NCBI RefSeq assembly: GCF_004210375.1
Contig: NC_134833.1
Location: forward strand, 147,242,127 to 147,306,126
Direction of reading: 5' to 3'
DNA length: 64,000 nucleotides
From: Tachypleus tridentatus
Lineage: Eukaryota; Arthropoda; Merostomata; Xiphosura; Limulidae
The translations under genes and the position numbers were made by a program. The notes under the pieces are model-generated. The model was not told the DNA's origin. It searched no databases and worked only from the letters and a program-made list of their open reading frames with translations. This document shows positions 24,201 to 36,469 of the stretch, piece by piece (the first letter of the stretch is position 1; every line of letters begins with the position of its first letter).

Positions 24201-24562
24201 CTCGGCATAGCTAGGTGGTTAAGGCGCTCGATTCCCTGTCACACCAAGCAGGCTCGCCCATTCAGCTGTGAGGACGTTACAACGTGACGATCAATCCCAC
24301 TAATCGTTGGTAAAAGAATAAAGCTACACGAGGACTATCTGCGCTAGTCATACCTAATTTAGCAGTGTAAGACTAGAAGGAAGGTAACTAGTTATCACCA
24401 CCCACAGCCAGCTCTTAGGCTATTCTTTTACCAACGAATAGTTGGACTAACCATAACATTATAACGTCCCCACGGCTGGGAGGGCGAGCATGTTTGGCGC
24501 GACTCGAGCGCGAACCCGCGACCCTCAGATTACGAGTCGAGTACTTTAACCACCTGGCCATT
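24201..24562. mobile_element. two group A SINEs joined head-out as an inverted pair
   Basis: A plus-strand SINE head and half body (24201 to about 24317, CTCGGCATAGCTAGGTGGTT ... TCGTTGGTAAAAGAATA) is joined to a nearly complete minus-strand copy (about 24318-24562, ending AACCACCTGGCCATTCA). The first part has lost its B-box region. The pair can fold on itself. Confidence 0.85.
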
Positions 24563-25208
24563 CAACAAACTGAACAATTCTTTCCCGTATCTATTGTGTA
24601 AAAGCAAAAATTAAAAAGAACGTGCAACTTTTATATTCGCACATAATAGCTCACACACAATACGTTTGGGCATATTGAACAAAATACTTGTTATTTTAAT
24701 AGTGTGTTTAAGAACTAGGTTATCTTTTAAAGTGATTATACTTATGGGGATTGTGTATAATTTCAAAATTACTTAAGTGATCTCAAAGTTCATACGTTTT
24801 TATTACTGTTTTGTTTTGTGACAATGCCTGTTAACTTCAAGACAGTCCCGCAACAACGTTGTGTCGTGGTCTTTATCAGTTTTATTTTATATTAATTCCA
24901 TTTCCACCTCTAGGTGTGAATGATGTTAGTCATGCGAAATTTAGAAGCCAAATGCGAAAAACTTTTTATATCGATGTCTTGAGTCACATGACAGCATCAT
25001 AGTTAAAATATATAGAATTAAAACTGACATGTTAACCCTTCTAGAGTGTTATACAGGGGGCGTCTTATAATGGTTAGGTAAACACCACTTTGGCTTAACC
25101 TAGTCTTATTTCATGCTATGCTCTGACACACAGTGAAGACGGAAATGATTTACCTACCATAAATTATAAATACATTGGTAACAAGTGAAGTCATTCATAG
25201 TAGCGTTG

Positions 25209-25320
25209 AGCCCCTCGGTGGCATAGCGGTATTTCAGCATACTTATACTGTTAGAAACCGGGTTTTCATACCCATGGTATGCAGAGCACAAGTAAACTTT
25301 ATGTAGTGTAATGGATTTAC
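25209..25320 (+). mobile_element. tRNA-derived SINE, group C (plus)
   Basis: Head AGCCCCTCGGTGGCATAGCG with a B-box-like GGTTTTCATACCC and GTATGCAGAGCACA. A better-preserved copy is at 28008. Confidence 0.65.
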
Positions 25321-25799
25321 TATTATTTATTTGTTTAAATATCAGCGTTTCTGTAAGTTAAATTTTTATTTAAAATGCAAATAACTGTTGTTGTTAAATG
25401 TGTATAGCGAAATTCTTGTCTGTTCACTGAAATTCTAGAATGTAAGCACAGTATACGTGCGTACGAAAGCATTAATTTATTATCAGTATTGTTGTGCAGG
25501 CTGAAATTTCTAGAAATTCGTCTCACACTTATAAAACGTAATCAACGCAACGCGACAAGAGACAGTTTATTATATCGTTGGTTTGCTACATTTAGTATAT
25601 TATAAACCTCAGAAGCTATAAATGTGATAAACGCTTATTAATCGGTAGACCAAAGATACTTGGCCAGGAACGTTTATAGAATTCGAACATTACAAACCAT
25701 TTAACTTCAACAGATCAACATCGGACATATAACTATTTTTACGAATACATTATATAACTTCAGATGTGAGAAACTGACGTGTGATCAGCGAAGAGCTGG

Positions 25800-26185
25800 C
25801 TAACTCCCCTTGAAGTGAATTGTATCTATATCAACTCGAAATTAATTCACTTATCATGAAATTTCGATAAGATATCATAGGAAGTTCTTAATCAGATAGT
25901 AGAATCAGTATTATTTGCAAACTTATAAAACTTTTCTATATAAATTATTATTTGTAATAACTTTTTGTAGTAACGGCTATTATAAATCGTATATTGTTTG
26001 TATATTAAAGAATATTTGTGTTAAAAAGGAAAACTATTTGTATCAATTTTATTAACAAATATCATAAAATTGACACATATCAACATTTAATTAACTTCTA
26101 AACCTAAATTATCATTTAACTCAATTTTATGCTATTTCAAATTGTAAAAACGCAGCATAATAAATTGGGAGTTCGTCTGGAACCT
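25800..26185 (+). mobile_element. LTR remnant with primer-binding-site-like sequence (copy 1)
   Basis: An AT-rich segment containing ATTAAAGAATATTTGTGTTA and TATCAATTTTATTAACAAAT is followed by TTGGGAGTTCGTCTGGAACC, which resembles the tRNA-Pro-type primer-binding site TGGGGGCTCGTCCGGGAT placed directly after LTRs in many retroelements. A diverged partner in the same orientation is at 26690-27035. No internal coding region is seen. LTR identity is an inference. Confidence 0.4.
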
Positions 26186-26689
26186 CAATCAGAGAAAAAA
26201 ATTGTTCTAAATTCAAATCATAACTCAATTTATATGTATCAGTGCCAACAACATTTGTTAAGTCTAAAAGATATTATTTATATTTAAGCATTATCACGTG
26301 CTATGTAATTTTATTATCATAAGGTTATTTTTATTGATTGTGTTATATACTGTTATGATTATTGAAGTTATATAATTGTTTGGCAATGCGTTATACTTAA
26401 TGTATTGTTCGCAATGTATATGTATAATATCTTAATTAAAAAACTGTCTAACGCCATTTCTAGTTCTCTAAGAAGAAAAGTGTAACGAACTTACCATTAT
26501 ATATTTATTTTTAAAATCGATGTTTGTTTTAGTTTAATATATATTTAGAAATGCATACACATGATATTGTTAAACGTATGCTGCGAAAGCCCTACCTATC
26601 CCTTGGACGTTAGTATTTCTACGAGGACATTAGTTATTTTCGTCGGTAAAAAAAATTCACTTGTGAAAATGCTACATTCTTTCCCGCTA

Positions 26690-27035
26690 AGAGAAGTGTA
26701 CCTGTGTGTCAACGTAGAATTAATTCGCTCCTTGTGAGCCGTCGATAAAATATTCATTTCCAGACCAAATAGAAGTCCGAGTATTGTTTGTGATGTTGGA
26801 AAACTTATGTATATAAATCATTATTTGCAATAACCGTCAGAGTATATTTTATTGTTGTTTATATATTAAAATATATTCGTGTTAAGAAAGAAAATCGTGT
26901 GTATCAATTTTGTTGGTAAATATAATAAATTTAATACATATTAACAGTTAGTTAACTTCTAAATTCAAAATATAATATCCATCTATCTGAAATCGTAATA
27001 CGTTAACATACGTTAAAACAAATCAAAGACTCGTC
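26690..27035 (+). mobile_element. LTR remnant with primer-binding-site-like sequence (copy 2)
   Basis: TTATATATTAAAATATATTC, GTGTTAAGAAAGAAAATCGT and GTATCAATTTTGTTGGTAAA parallel copy 1, and the segment ends in AAAGACTCGTCCGAGAT, again primer-binding-site-like. It shares about two thirds of positions with copy 1 by eye. Confidence 0.4.
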
Positions 27036-27449
27036 CGAGATAAATTATAATAAGTAACACAGTGACAAAATTACTTTCGTAGTAGGCTGTATGTGTAGAA
27101 CACTATTCACCTTAAACATGTTTAAATGAACTGTTTTGTCAAGTTATATTATAAAGTAAAAATAATGAAAGTGTAAGTTTTAATTAATGCATAATGTCGT
27201 CCTTTATAGGACATAAATTAGTGTTAAGTGTCCTTTTTAGGACTGTTTAAATGGTCAGGAAATATAGTTAACTAATGATTTAGTTTTTAAAACCGATTGC
27301 ATGAAATATAGTAACGTCGAGACTTTTCAGGACGATTTAAACAGGTAGAAAGATTAATTACCTAATGAATTAGTGTTTTATTTCTATTAAATTATATTGA
27401 TGTTTAAATATATTATTTTGTCCTCCTATAAAGTTTTAAGTTGGTTTAA

Positions 27450-27592
27450 ATGTATTTTATATTATTATATCCACTTTATGTATTTTATATTATTAAATCC
27501 CTCTTTATTTACTTGCTATATTATATTCCCTTTTATTTATTTGATATTACTGTGTCCCATTTTATTTATTTGATATTATTATGTATGTTTGT
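27450..27592 (+). repeat. degenerate AT-rich tandem repeat (about 30 bp)
   Basis: Four to five imperfect units of CCCTTTTATTTATTTGATAT followed by TATTATGT-like sequence. They create a hydrophobic 70-codon ORF that is not a gene. Confidence 0.6.
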
Positions 27593-27596
27593 CTGT

Positions 27597-27860
27597 TTTT
27601 TAATTTCGCACAAAGCTACTCGAGGGCGATCTGTCCTAGCCGTCCCTAATTTAGCAGTGTAAGACTAGAGGGAAGGCAGCTAGTCATCACCACCCACCGC
27701 CAACTCTTGGGCTACTCTTTTACCAACGAATAGTGGGATTAACCGTAAATTATATCTCCCCCACGGTTGGGAGAGCGAGTATGTTTAGCGCGACGCGGGC
27801 GTGAACCCGCGCCTCTCGGATTACGAGTCGCACGCCTTACGCGCTTGGCCATGCCAGGCC
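27597..27860 (-). mobile_element. tRNA-derived SINE, group A (minus)
   Basis: Near-consensus full-length copy: AATTTCGCACAAAGCTACTC to TTGGCCATGCCAGGCC with the B-box complement GGGCGTGAACCCGCG. Confidence 0.92.
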
Positions 27861-28007
27861 CACTTTATATTTAAAACCACTTTATGATATATAGAGACAT
27901 TAAAACAATGTTATTAAACATTAACAAATTTCCTTGTCCAGTTGTCATTGGTTACCAACCTTCCTCAAAAAGTGTTCAGTACCAATACATCTCTTTAAAA
28001 CTTGTTT

Positions 28008-28136
28008 AGCCCCCCAGTGGCTCAGCGGTATGTCTGCGGACTTACACGCTAAAATCCGGTTTCGATACCCGTGGTGGGCAGAGCACAGATAGCCCATTGT
28101 GTAGCTTTGTGCTTAATTCAAAACAACAACAACAAA
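28008..28136 (+). mobile_element. tRNA-derived SINE, group C (plus)
   Basis: AGCCCCCCAGTGGCTCAGCG, CGGTTTCGATACCCGTGG (B-box-like), GTGGGCAGAGCACAGATAGC, a tail GTAGCTTTGTGCTTAATTC shared with group A, then an AAC-repeat end. Confidence 0.85.
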
Positions 28137-29070
28137 ACTTATTTATTCAAATTCTCTCATATTTTTTACCCATTTTTTTCCATCAGTAAGTTCTTGTCTC
28201 AAGTACGTATTACATTTCTCTGTTTTATTCAACCAGTTTGAAATATTTCACACACTATACTCTCGTTACCTTTAAACAAACCCCAGTATTTATCTTATTG
28301 TCTTTAAATATCTTTTCATCTACTTGATATGTAATTAGTAATCCCAGTATCATGATTTTCTATCTTTATCTGGAATACTTTGTTAATTATCATTTCAATA
28401 ATTACTTTCTTAGTTATGTTTCCTTCTACCCTCATCTGACACATTTTACGATCCATAATGGCTTCAAAGGTTCTCATCTCCAAGTCTCACAGTGATCTAT
28501 TCCTTTTACAATAACTTTAAAACAATATCGAACTTCCCACATCTTTGATATATCCAGTATATATGTGGGTATCTTCTATATAATGTTTACTGTTACATCC
28601 GTTCTTCCATCAACCAAACATAATATGGTGTATGTCGGTCTAAGCCCAATAAACCCATTATATTTTTATATTAATCACTTTATTTTTATTATTCTATTCC
28701 ATAACCCATGGCATAACTTATGAAGCTGTTAAACCAGCTTAACCATTTTGACATAGCTTATATATGTTAGCCACAATTCAAAAGACTGTAACTGTTTGTT
28801 ACATATCTCGGTATGTGTTTGCTTTGTTCTTAATATTAAAATAATATTCCAAACACTTCTATTATCTCCCATTTATATTTGTTGAGCTTTCCAAAACATG
28901 AGCTCTCATTTATTTTCAATACATTTTTCAAGTACTTTTATTTGGTCGATTAGTTTTACTTTAGCACAAGTCTCAACACTGGGCTAGGTGTGTTGTGCTC
29001 ACCACGAGTATCACAAACCAACTTATTTGTTGAAAACTTTCAGTCACCGTGATGACGTCAGCTACATTTG
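28137..29070. other. AT-rich intergenic, no feature seen
   Basis: Pyrimidine- and AT-rich sequence with no exon or repeat that I can support. Confidence 0.45.
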
Positions 29071-29532
29071 GAACTGAAGATATCAGTAAACCAGCAACGT
29101 GTGTTTAGATGTGTTATATATACATGATATTCATGGTTATCTTAGAACTGAAGTTAATAGTAAACCAACAACGTGTGTTTAAATGTGTTTACATATACAT
29201 GGTATTCATAGTTACCTTAGAACTGAAGTTAATAGCATAGCAACAACGTGTGTTTATATGTGTTTATATACACATGATAATCGTGGTTACCTTTGAACTG
29301 AAGTTAATAGTAAAGCAACAATGTATATTTAGATGTGTTTACATATACGTCGTATTCATGGTTACCTTAGAACGGAAATTAATAGTAAACTAACACCGTG
29401 TGTTTAGATGTGTTTTATGCATATACATGATATTCATGGTTACGTTGGAACTGAGGCTTACAATAAACTAATAACGTGTGTTTAGATGTGTTATATATAC
29501 ATGATATTCATGGTTATCTTACAACTGAGGTT
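29071..29532 (+). repeat. 75-bp satellite (about 6 copies)
   Basis: Units start AACTGAAGTTAATAGTAAAC at 29071, 29146, 29221, 29296, 29371 and about 29449, each continuing CAACAACGTGTGTTTAGATG, TGTTTACATATACATGATAT and TCATGGTTACCTTAG. Units differ at 10-20 percent of positions. Confidence 0.9.
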
Positions 29533-30935
29533 TATGCATGTTTCCACATGTACAATTAACAAATGTTTTTCTCGAAACATGGGTGTTTAAATAACAATGA
29601 TCGAGGAACGTTTAATATATTCAATAATGAAAGTGTTGCTAATAATAATTTTTTTTATTTTAAATTACTGTGTTTATTGATGTCCACATCATAAATGTGA
29701 TTAACAGGTTTTATTGTTTTAACAAAACTTGAGTAATACAAGTGTGCCTGACATATCTGAAAGTTGTGACAAGAGATATAATTATCTTAGGAGACGGGAC
29801 GAACTCACATTGAAATGTAGGAAATGATGGAGGACGAAATTAAAAAACAAATTCCTCCAAGTGTATTTTCAGGAAACCAAACAAAACTTCTTGAAAATAA
29901 TGGATAAGGTAACATGACAATCAATGTAAAAATTGGGCAACAAATCTTATGTTTCTCATGAGGCCTGACCCATATCATTCATGCAGTACGACTTAACCCA
30001 CTTTACTTATGGAGTGCAATCTGGCTCACTTCTTTATTATGTAAACATGTCCTTGAGTTTCATTTTATCAAGTGTTAAAGTAAAATGAAAGTTAGTCCCT
30101 AGAACAAATCGTATCGTTTGTCCAAGTTTGAAGAGAACAAAGTTTCTATCTGTGAACAGAAATTCTATGTAAAGTTAATTACCGTTATTACTAAAAATTC
30201 ACATATCTTCAAAATTTGTCTGACCAATTTTCTATTACCAATGTTATTAAAATGTCATTTATCTTCCATTTTTTCACTCACCAGTTCTCTACTACTAATG
30301 TTATTAAAATGTCATATATCTTCCATTTCTTTTCTCACCAGTTAAGTTCTCTGTATCCACGTATCATCGTATTTTGTTTGTTTTAGTCCTGAAGAAACGT
30401 TAGCTCATAATTTTGCTGATGTTTATTAATAACTTTTGACACACCAGTGATGCATGTCTTATTCAACGCCTGTCAAATGTGTTTTGATATGATTTAAAAT
30501 AATAAATAGTGAAAAGTAAATTCAAATGAGCATGACAGCATGCAGTGAACACCTGCAGGTGTAATGTAATAATATTCAACGTTCACACGAAATCACTGAT
30601 AAATGAACTAGTGTATCAAATGAGTCACAGAAACTATGATTTAGTTATCAAGCGTAACTCTTTCATTACCTCGATTACAGATAAACTTCCCCTAGTGCTA
30701 GGCCTATTTGTAGATTCACACACACACACACAGAACTATAATAAAGTATTTTAATACTGAATGACTTATGTAATGCTGGTAAACTTTGTGAAGTTTTAAA
30801 GAATGCCTTTCCTAAATGCATTGTAAAGTGCTTTGGATAGTTTAAATAATACGTTCAAGTTATTACACCACATACTTTATGACTCTCGTATCCATCACAA
30901 GTTACGTCATGTGGTTCTATCTAATAATAACCCAT
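29533..30935. other. intergenic, with a small 65-bp duplication
   Basis: There is no gene. Around 30220-30345 the string AATGTTATTAAAATGTCAT with CTTCCATTTTTTCACTCACC occurs twice in tandem. A short CA repeat is at 30717. Confidence 0.5.
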
Positions 30936-31058
30936 CCGGTGTTCCCAGCTGGTTCATCGTTAAGCTTACGGATTTACAACACTAAAATCAGGGGTTCGAT
31001 TCCTTCTCGGTAGACTCAGTAAACAGCGTGATGTTGGTTTGTTAGAAGAAAACACACA
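30936..31058 (+). mobile_element. tRNA-derived SINE, group B (plus)
   Basis: ACGGATTTACAACACTAAAA with TCAGGGGTTCGATTCC and a tail GTTAGAAGAAAACACACA. It is the plus-orientation member of the group seen at 3842. Confidence 0.7.
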
Positions 31059-31309
31059 CCCCCATCCAGTAAATGTTAAAATTAGAATATGCCATGGCAT
31101 TCTTGTGCCTGATTGGTTCTAATATCTCACATATTTAATTATGTGTAATATAAGTTAAATTCTCAATGATGTAGATGTGTGCGACATTCAGCACAAACTA
31201 ATCAAATACTAAATGATATCGTTTACCCAGATTTTGCCCTCTGGTGAGTAAGCGGTAAATTACAATGTTAAATCTGTGAAGACGAGAAATCCAGTTGAAG
31301 TAAAAATGT

Positions 31310-31450
31310 ATTATCAAGACGGCTGGTACGGATGTTATCACTTTAATTAAAAACTTCAAGTGAAATAAAGTACAGAACAATGAAGATCAAAACGTTGTTC
31401 TGTACTTGATTTTAATTAAAGTTTTAATACCCATACCAGCCGTATTGAGA
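31310..31450. mobile_element. foldback element, shorter relative of 10546-10756
   Basis: Left arm GACGGCTGGTACGGATGTTA, TCACTTTAATTAAAAACTT and AGTACAGAACAA. The right arm mirrors it with TTGTTCTGTACTTGATTTTA and ATACCCATACCAGCCGTATT. The loop is about 15 bases. The GCTGGTAYGG ends and ACTTTWATTA motif match the larger element. Confidence 0.75.
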
Positions 31451-31525
31451 ATACAATGTTAAATCCCATATTCTCTATGGTAGGTTTCTCCACAAACTAA
31501 GTAACAATAAGAGCGTCTGAATCTT

Positions 31526-31736
31526 TTGTTTGTTTGTTTGGGAATTTCGCACAAAGCTACTCGAGGGCTATCTGTGCTAGCCGTCCCTAATTTAGCAGTG
31601 TAAGACTAGAGGGAAGGCAGCTAGTCATCACCACCCACCGCCAACTCTTGGGCTACTCTTTTACCAACGAATAATGGGATTGACCGTCACATTATAACGC
31701 CTTCACGGCTGAAAGGGCGAGCATATTTAGTGAGAT
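31526..31736 (-). mobile_element. tRNA-derived SINE, group A (minus), head missing
   Basis: TTTGTTTGTTTGGGAATTTC tail end and full body to GGGCGAGCATATTTAG; the tRNA-like head is absent, so the element is truncated at its 5' end as expected for reverse transcription from the 3' end. Confidence 0.9.
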
Positions 31737-31739
31737 GTG

Positions 31740-32790
31740 GAACGAGTTATGTCATACTAAGTGTAGGTTGTAACAAACCTTACTGAATAAACTAATTTAA
31801 TTAATGTCGTTGCATAGACTGGACTTAGCATTATTTCTACCAAGTAATCCAAAAAACCAAACAACGATAGAACACGCTAAAACAATATCTTTGGTTATAT
31901 ATAAATAGTAAGGTTATAAATTATTATTTTTTTTCATATATTTGTAAACTTGAAACAAAACCAAACATTATTTTAGTTCAGATTAAATATTTTCACAAGA
32001 AATATTCCAACTCTTTTGGTTAAAGTATTTGTAAACGGTTTTGTATTTCAAAGTAGTTATTTTCTTCAGTTTTAATTTGTTAACATTTTGAACTTTCCAG
32101 CTTGTCTTTCGCATTCGATAACTATTCGATGATAAACAGTTATCCCATGTTAATCAAATGGTGAACGTAATTAGATCTTTAAAAGTTTATTTTAGTTTAT
32201 CTATGTGATATCGTGTGCTGCCTTCATAGGTTCTACTATATCAAGTTAAAGAACGAACAGAAAAGTTCATTATACCTTTTTTGTTAGCAGGCAGATGATA
32301 TAAAGCTATTGGTTGGTAGATGATGAAACCTATTAGATAAAACTGGCTTCATACATCATAAAGTGGCTCCACCTGACTATATCATTCACCAAAACGAAAA
32401 ACATCATTGTTGATGTTAACAACAATAAACTGGTAATTTATAAACCTTGTTGCATTGCACAACAATGATTTAATAACTTTATAAAATATGATACACGATA
32501 CAACAAGAACTTCATTATTTGTAAGAAGTGTTACAACATCCAACCTTCTTCTGGTAACATAAAACATGTTATATCATCCAACAACAATCACGTAATTTAT
32601 TTTTAAAAAGTTTATTCAAATATTTCTATCAGTTTAGAAAATTAATTTACATTTTCGTCGGGTACAACGGAAAAGATAATATAATAATTTTTTTATATTG
32701 GTCTAAATGCTGAAAGTGATTTTATAATAAACAGATGTGATCAAAATTTTTTGAGGATAACGAGATATAATAACGTCAGAGTAACATTGT
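31740..32790. other. AT-rich intergenic, no feature seen
   Basis: No exon, SINE or satellite recognised. Confidence 0.45.
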
Positions 32791-32793
32791 GAC

Positions 32794-32909
32794 TGTGTTT
32801 GTTTATAGCAGAGTCACATCGGGTTATCTGTTGAGCCCGCCTAGGGGAATCGAACCCCTAATTTTAGCGTTTTAAATCAATAGACTTACCGCAGTACTAG
32901 CGGGGACGT
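32794..32909 (-). mobile_element. tRNA-derived SINE, group B (minus)
   Basis: TGTTTGTTTATAGCAGAGTC tail, then GGGGAATCGAACCCC (B-box complement) and TTTTAGCGTTTTAAATCAAT to GCGGGGACG. Confidence 0.75.
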
Positions 32910-33045
32910 TATGACTGAAACATTCGAAGATAAAATACAGTGTGGTATGGTTGAAAACTGTATTTCTTTTATTATACAACATTATCACGTAAAGACCGTT
33001 GTTGTTATAATAGAAATATAATTTTTAAAATCTATTTCTCTTTAG

Positions 33046-33090
33046 GAAAAGGAATGCCAGGCTTATGTAGACAGATCTACAGAAAACATG
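33046..33090 (+). CDS. candidate 45-nt microexon, unrecognised
   Basis: A strong acceptor (tctatttctctttag) is followed by 45 bases open in phase 0 (EKECQAYVDRSTENM) and a donor GTATGA. The length is a multiple of three, so it could be included or skipped without a frame change. The residues have coding-like composition, but one neighbouring frame is also open, no partner exon is recognised, and chance is a real possibility. Confidence 0.25.
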
Positions 33091-33159
33091 GTATGAAATA
33101 GGACGTCGCTTAGTCCATGGGTAAATCGTTTCAGATGTTGTTAATCTACTCACATCGTG

Positions 33160-33480
33160 TGACCCTGAGTGTGAGAATATAGTTTTTTATACATTGATAT
33201 TCATCGTAGTCCTGAGTTGGAGAATAAATTTAACATTTTGTTACATATTTTAACAATGAGTTTGAAAATAGAAGTTTTTAAATCTCAACATTCATGTAGC
33301 CCTAAATTTCAGTATGTAGGTTTCGATATGAAAACAACCAGGTAGCCCTGAGTTTTAGAATTCATGTTTTAATATATTGATTTGCAGAGTTGTCTTAGGC
33401 TTAAGAATACAGCAATTAATATCTTGAAGCGCAGCGTGGCCCTGGCTTTGAGAATTCAAATTTTAATATTTCCACACTTT
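33160..33480 (+). repeat. degenerate tandem repeat (about 75-80 bp)
   Basis: GTAGCCCTGAGTTTTAGAAT-like sequence with TTTTAATATATTGATTT-like sequence recurs four to five times with heavy divergence. It is an old satellite. Confidence 0.4.
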
Positions 33481-34064
33481 AGTATACTTGGCTCCCAGAA
33501 AGCTGAGGCAGAAACTAATAACCCGGATGTGAGTGATTAAGACTCCTACTGGTGGCTTTTAGCCTCATTTCTGGAAAATAGTAGTTTACATTAATTACAT
33601 AACAATAAGTTCTGTTATACTTTAAAAGAAAACAATTTAATATGTTATATACTTTATCAAAATTTTGTAGATGTAGTTAACAATCGTATTTTCTAAGCGC
33701 CATTAAAGTTTATGAATTTCATTCATGGTCACGTGAGAAATGAACATTAAAAGTTAACTTAAATAAACTGTTATAATTATTTAGTTTATTTAAAGTTTGC
33801 ATATTTGAGAATTTGACGTAAATTTAGGACAAAGACTAGCTGTATATAACTGTTCCTAGTAGATAGAAAAAAGGAAAGATGGAAATCCACAAATACAGCA
33901 GCACGTAGACTATTTTTATATAGTCGAAAAGTGAGACTTGACTATTACTCTTATAGCAAGCTCTTTGGCTCTAAAGTTTAGACATGTTTCTGTGACAACA
34001 AGTCATGAAATATGGATCTAGAGATTCACAGCTGAAGCACACTAAAGAACAGACCACATCTATT

Positions 34065-34564
34065 NNNNNNNNNNNNNNNNNNNNNNNNNNNNNNNNNNNN
34101 NNNNNNNNNNNNNNNNNNNNNNNNNNNNNNNNNNNNNNNNNNNNNNNNNNNNNNNNNNNNNNNNNNNNNNNNNNNNNNNNNNNNNNNNNNNNNNNNNNNN
34201 NNNNNNNNNNNNNNNNNNNNNNNNNNNNNNNNNNNNNNNNNNNNNNNNNNNNNNNNNNNNNNNNNNNNNNNNNNNNNNNNNNNNNNNNNNNNNNNNNNNN
34301 NNNNNNNNNNNNNNNNNNNNNNNNNNNNNNNNNNNNNNNNNNNNNNNNNNNNNNNNNNNNNNNNNNNNNNNNNNNNNNNNNNNNNNNNNNNNNNNNNNNN
34401 NNNNNNNNNNNNNNNNNNNNNNNNNNNNNNNNNNNNNNNNNNNNNNNNNNNNNNNNNNNNNNNNNNNNNNNNNNNNNNNNNNNNNNNNNNNNNNNNNNNN
34501 NNNNNNNNNNNNNNNNNNNNNNNNNNNNNNNNNNNNNNNNNNNNNNNNNNNNNNNNNNNNNNNN
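34065..34564. other. assembly gap (500 N)
   Basis: Exactly 500 N, the conventional filler for a scaffold gap of unknown size. Open frames drawn across it are artefacts. Confidence 0.99.
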
Positions 34565-34738
34565 TAAATAGCCCATTATGCATGTTTTCATTGAAAGAAT
34601 CATGTTTTCAAAAGGTTTGTCAATTTGAAAGACACTAACGCATGAATGATATCAATATTTAAACCTTACCTTTCGTGATTAACACAATCCGTGGGTCAAA
34701 TTTTAAACATACTTGTTTTATTTATTACGTACTTCATA

Positions 34739-34976
34739 CAGGGTGTTCGGAAAGTCACTGTGCACTTATATATTTATAATGACATGTTTCAATATAGAAT
34801 ACAGGAGATAAATATGAATGACAATTATAAACAATGTTGAAAGTGACCCCCGTTGCATCAATACAGGCCTGGATCCTTCTTATTTTGTTTCTAAACACTG
34901 CTATCAGTTGTTATTTGAATAGACTGAATAGACATATGATTACAAAACTGCACAGTGACTTTCCGAACACCCCCTG
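34739..34976. mobile_element. internally deleted DNA transposon / MITE (238 bp)
   Basis: The 5' end CAGGGTGTTCGGAAAGTCAC and the 3' end, in reverse complement CAGGGGGTGTTCGGAAAGTC, are terminal inverted repeats of about 26 bp differing by a two-base insertion. TA precedes the left end; the right flank is TG, so a TA target duplication is only half preserved. There is no ORF. The ends resemble IS630/Tc1/mariner-type families (inference). Confidence 0.8.
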
Positions 34977-35200
34977 TGCATTGTTAATTAACCGAAAATC
35001 ATGATTTACAAAGCTTATTTATATACATACAAATACAACAGACAGATTATATATTAGTATTTGAATTAGGGAAATCATAGTCCCTCCCTGGGGCAGCAGT
35101 AAGAGGAAAATTCAGAGTTTGATTACCCGCAATCACACAGCAGATAAACCAATACGGGTTAAAGTCGCAGTGGAATAGCATGTATAAGAACTCTATTTTA

Positions 35201-35485
35201 TCAATGTTTGATCCATATAGTAAGTACGTGGACAATGAAAATTGTAAATAAGACATATAGATATGTCCTGATCGGTGATATCCTTGCACTTAATGGTAAT
35301 GGAAAACAAAATAATATGGATCTATGTGGAGCACCAGGGCTATCCAGAAAAAAGTTCAAAATAAATATTCCAACACAGCCATAAATATGAGAATCCATGA
35401 ACATAATGGTGGTACCAGTATTCAACAGCAACCTAGCAGGATCTCTCAGTCTGAAAAATGAGTTAATGGGGTATGGTTTAACCAA
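35201..35485 (-). pseudogene. possible retroelement aspartic-protease remnant
   Basis: The minus-strand frame reads RDPARLLLNTGTTIMFMDSH, resembling the LL-D-T-G-A/T active site of LTR-retroelement proteases with the catalytic Asp changed to Asn. Only this one motif supports the call, and it lies on the strand opposite to the nearby RT remnant. Confidence 0.3.
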
Positions 35486-36469
35486 TATAATTAATTCTTC
35501 TTGGTCAAACCTCCCAATAAATTGTCAAATATCTTAAATCAGCTTCAAAATTAAATTGATTTTTTTTCATGTCACCTTACATACAAAGACGCTAGTAAGG
35601 CACACTGGATACACACAACATACAGATTTTTCATGCTTCTGGATTGTTGAAATGGGTACTGGGAAGCTACTTCCCCATATATGCTGCGTAGATTATGGAA
35701 AGATAACAGTGATGCCAAGTGCTTTTAGCATGGTAGTCTTACAATGAAGTCTTTTGAAAAGGAAGCCACTCTAGAACTAACGTGAAGATTTACAGTCAAC
35801 GGATAGATATAACCAGACATGATGACGTTGGTTGGTATGATATAATGAGGCCTCCAAATATTTTGGCGTAACATTTCAACCTTATATACATACACTGTAA
35901 AATCGGTTCATTTCAGGACTATGTATGTATGTATGTATCCAAGAACAACTGTTCAACCAGTTGCTAACATTATCGATCAACAATATTTATCATTGATAAA
36001 AACAGATTATGAACTGTGTGCATGATCCTTTATTCTTTTGAGGATTTGGTCCTTCAAGTATAATGGGTAGTATATTTCTCAGGAAATGTCTAAACCCACA
36101 AATAATTTTGACATTTTAACTAAATAACAACAAGTTAAATGGCAAAAGGGATCTCTTCTTTAATGGATTACTTGCCATTCATATGCCTAGTTTTGGAAGC
36201 CAAAAGCGTTAGAAATTTCTAGGTAAAAAGGTATAAAAATTTTCCAAATACATACTGAACCCTGTCCCTATTCAAGGATTATTAGTTGTGCATGGTTTAA
36301 AATTTGTTGGACCAAATGACCCATGAGTCAAAGAAACCTAGCTTGCTGATACAGAAGTGAAGGCAATGTTTACTTGGAACACTAGGGATGTAACAAGCCA
36401 AAATAATAAGGAGTGTTAAACAAGGGAATAATACAACTTTCACAGAATATATGCTTATCTCAGTAGTAA

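Noticed and set aside
33971-34603. Long open frames across the N run on both strands
   Set aside because: They consist of the 500-N assembly gap and carry no sequence information.
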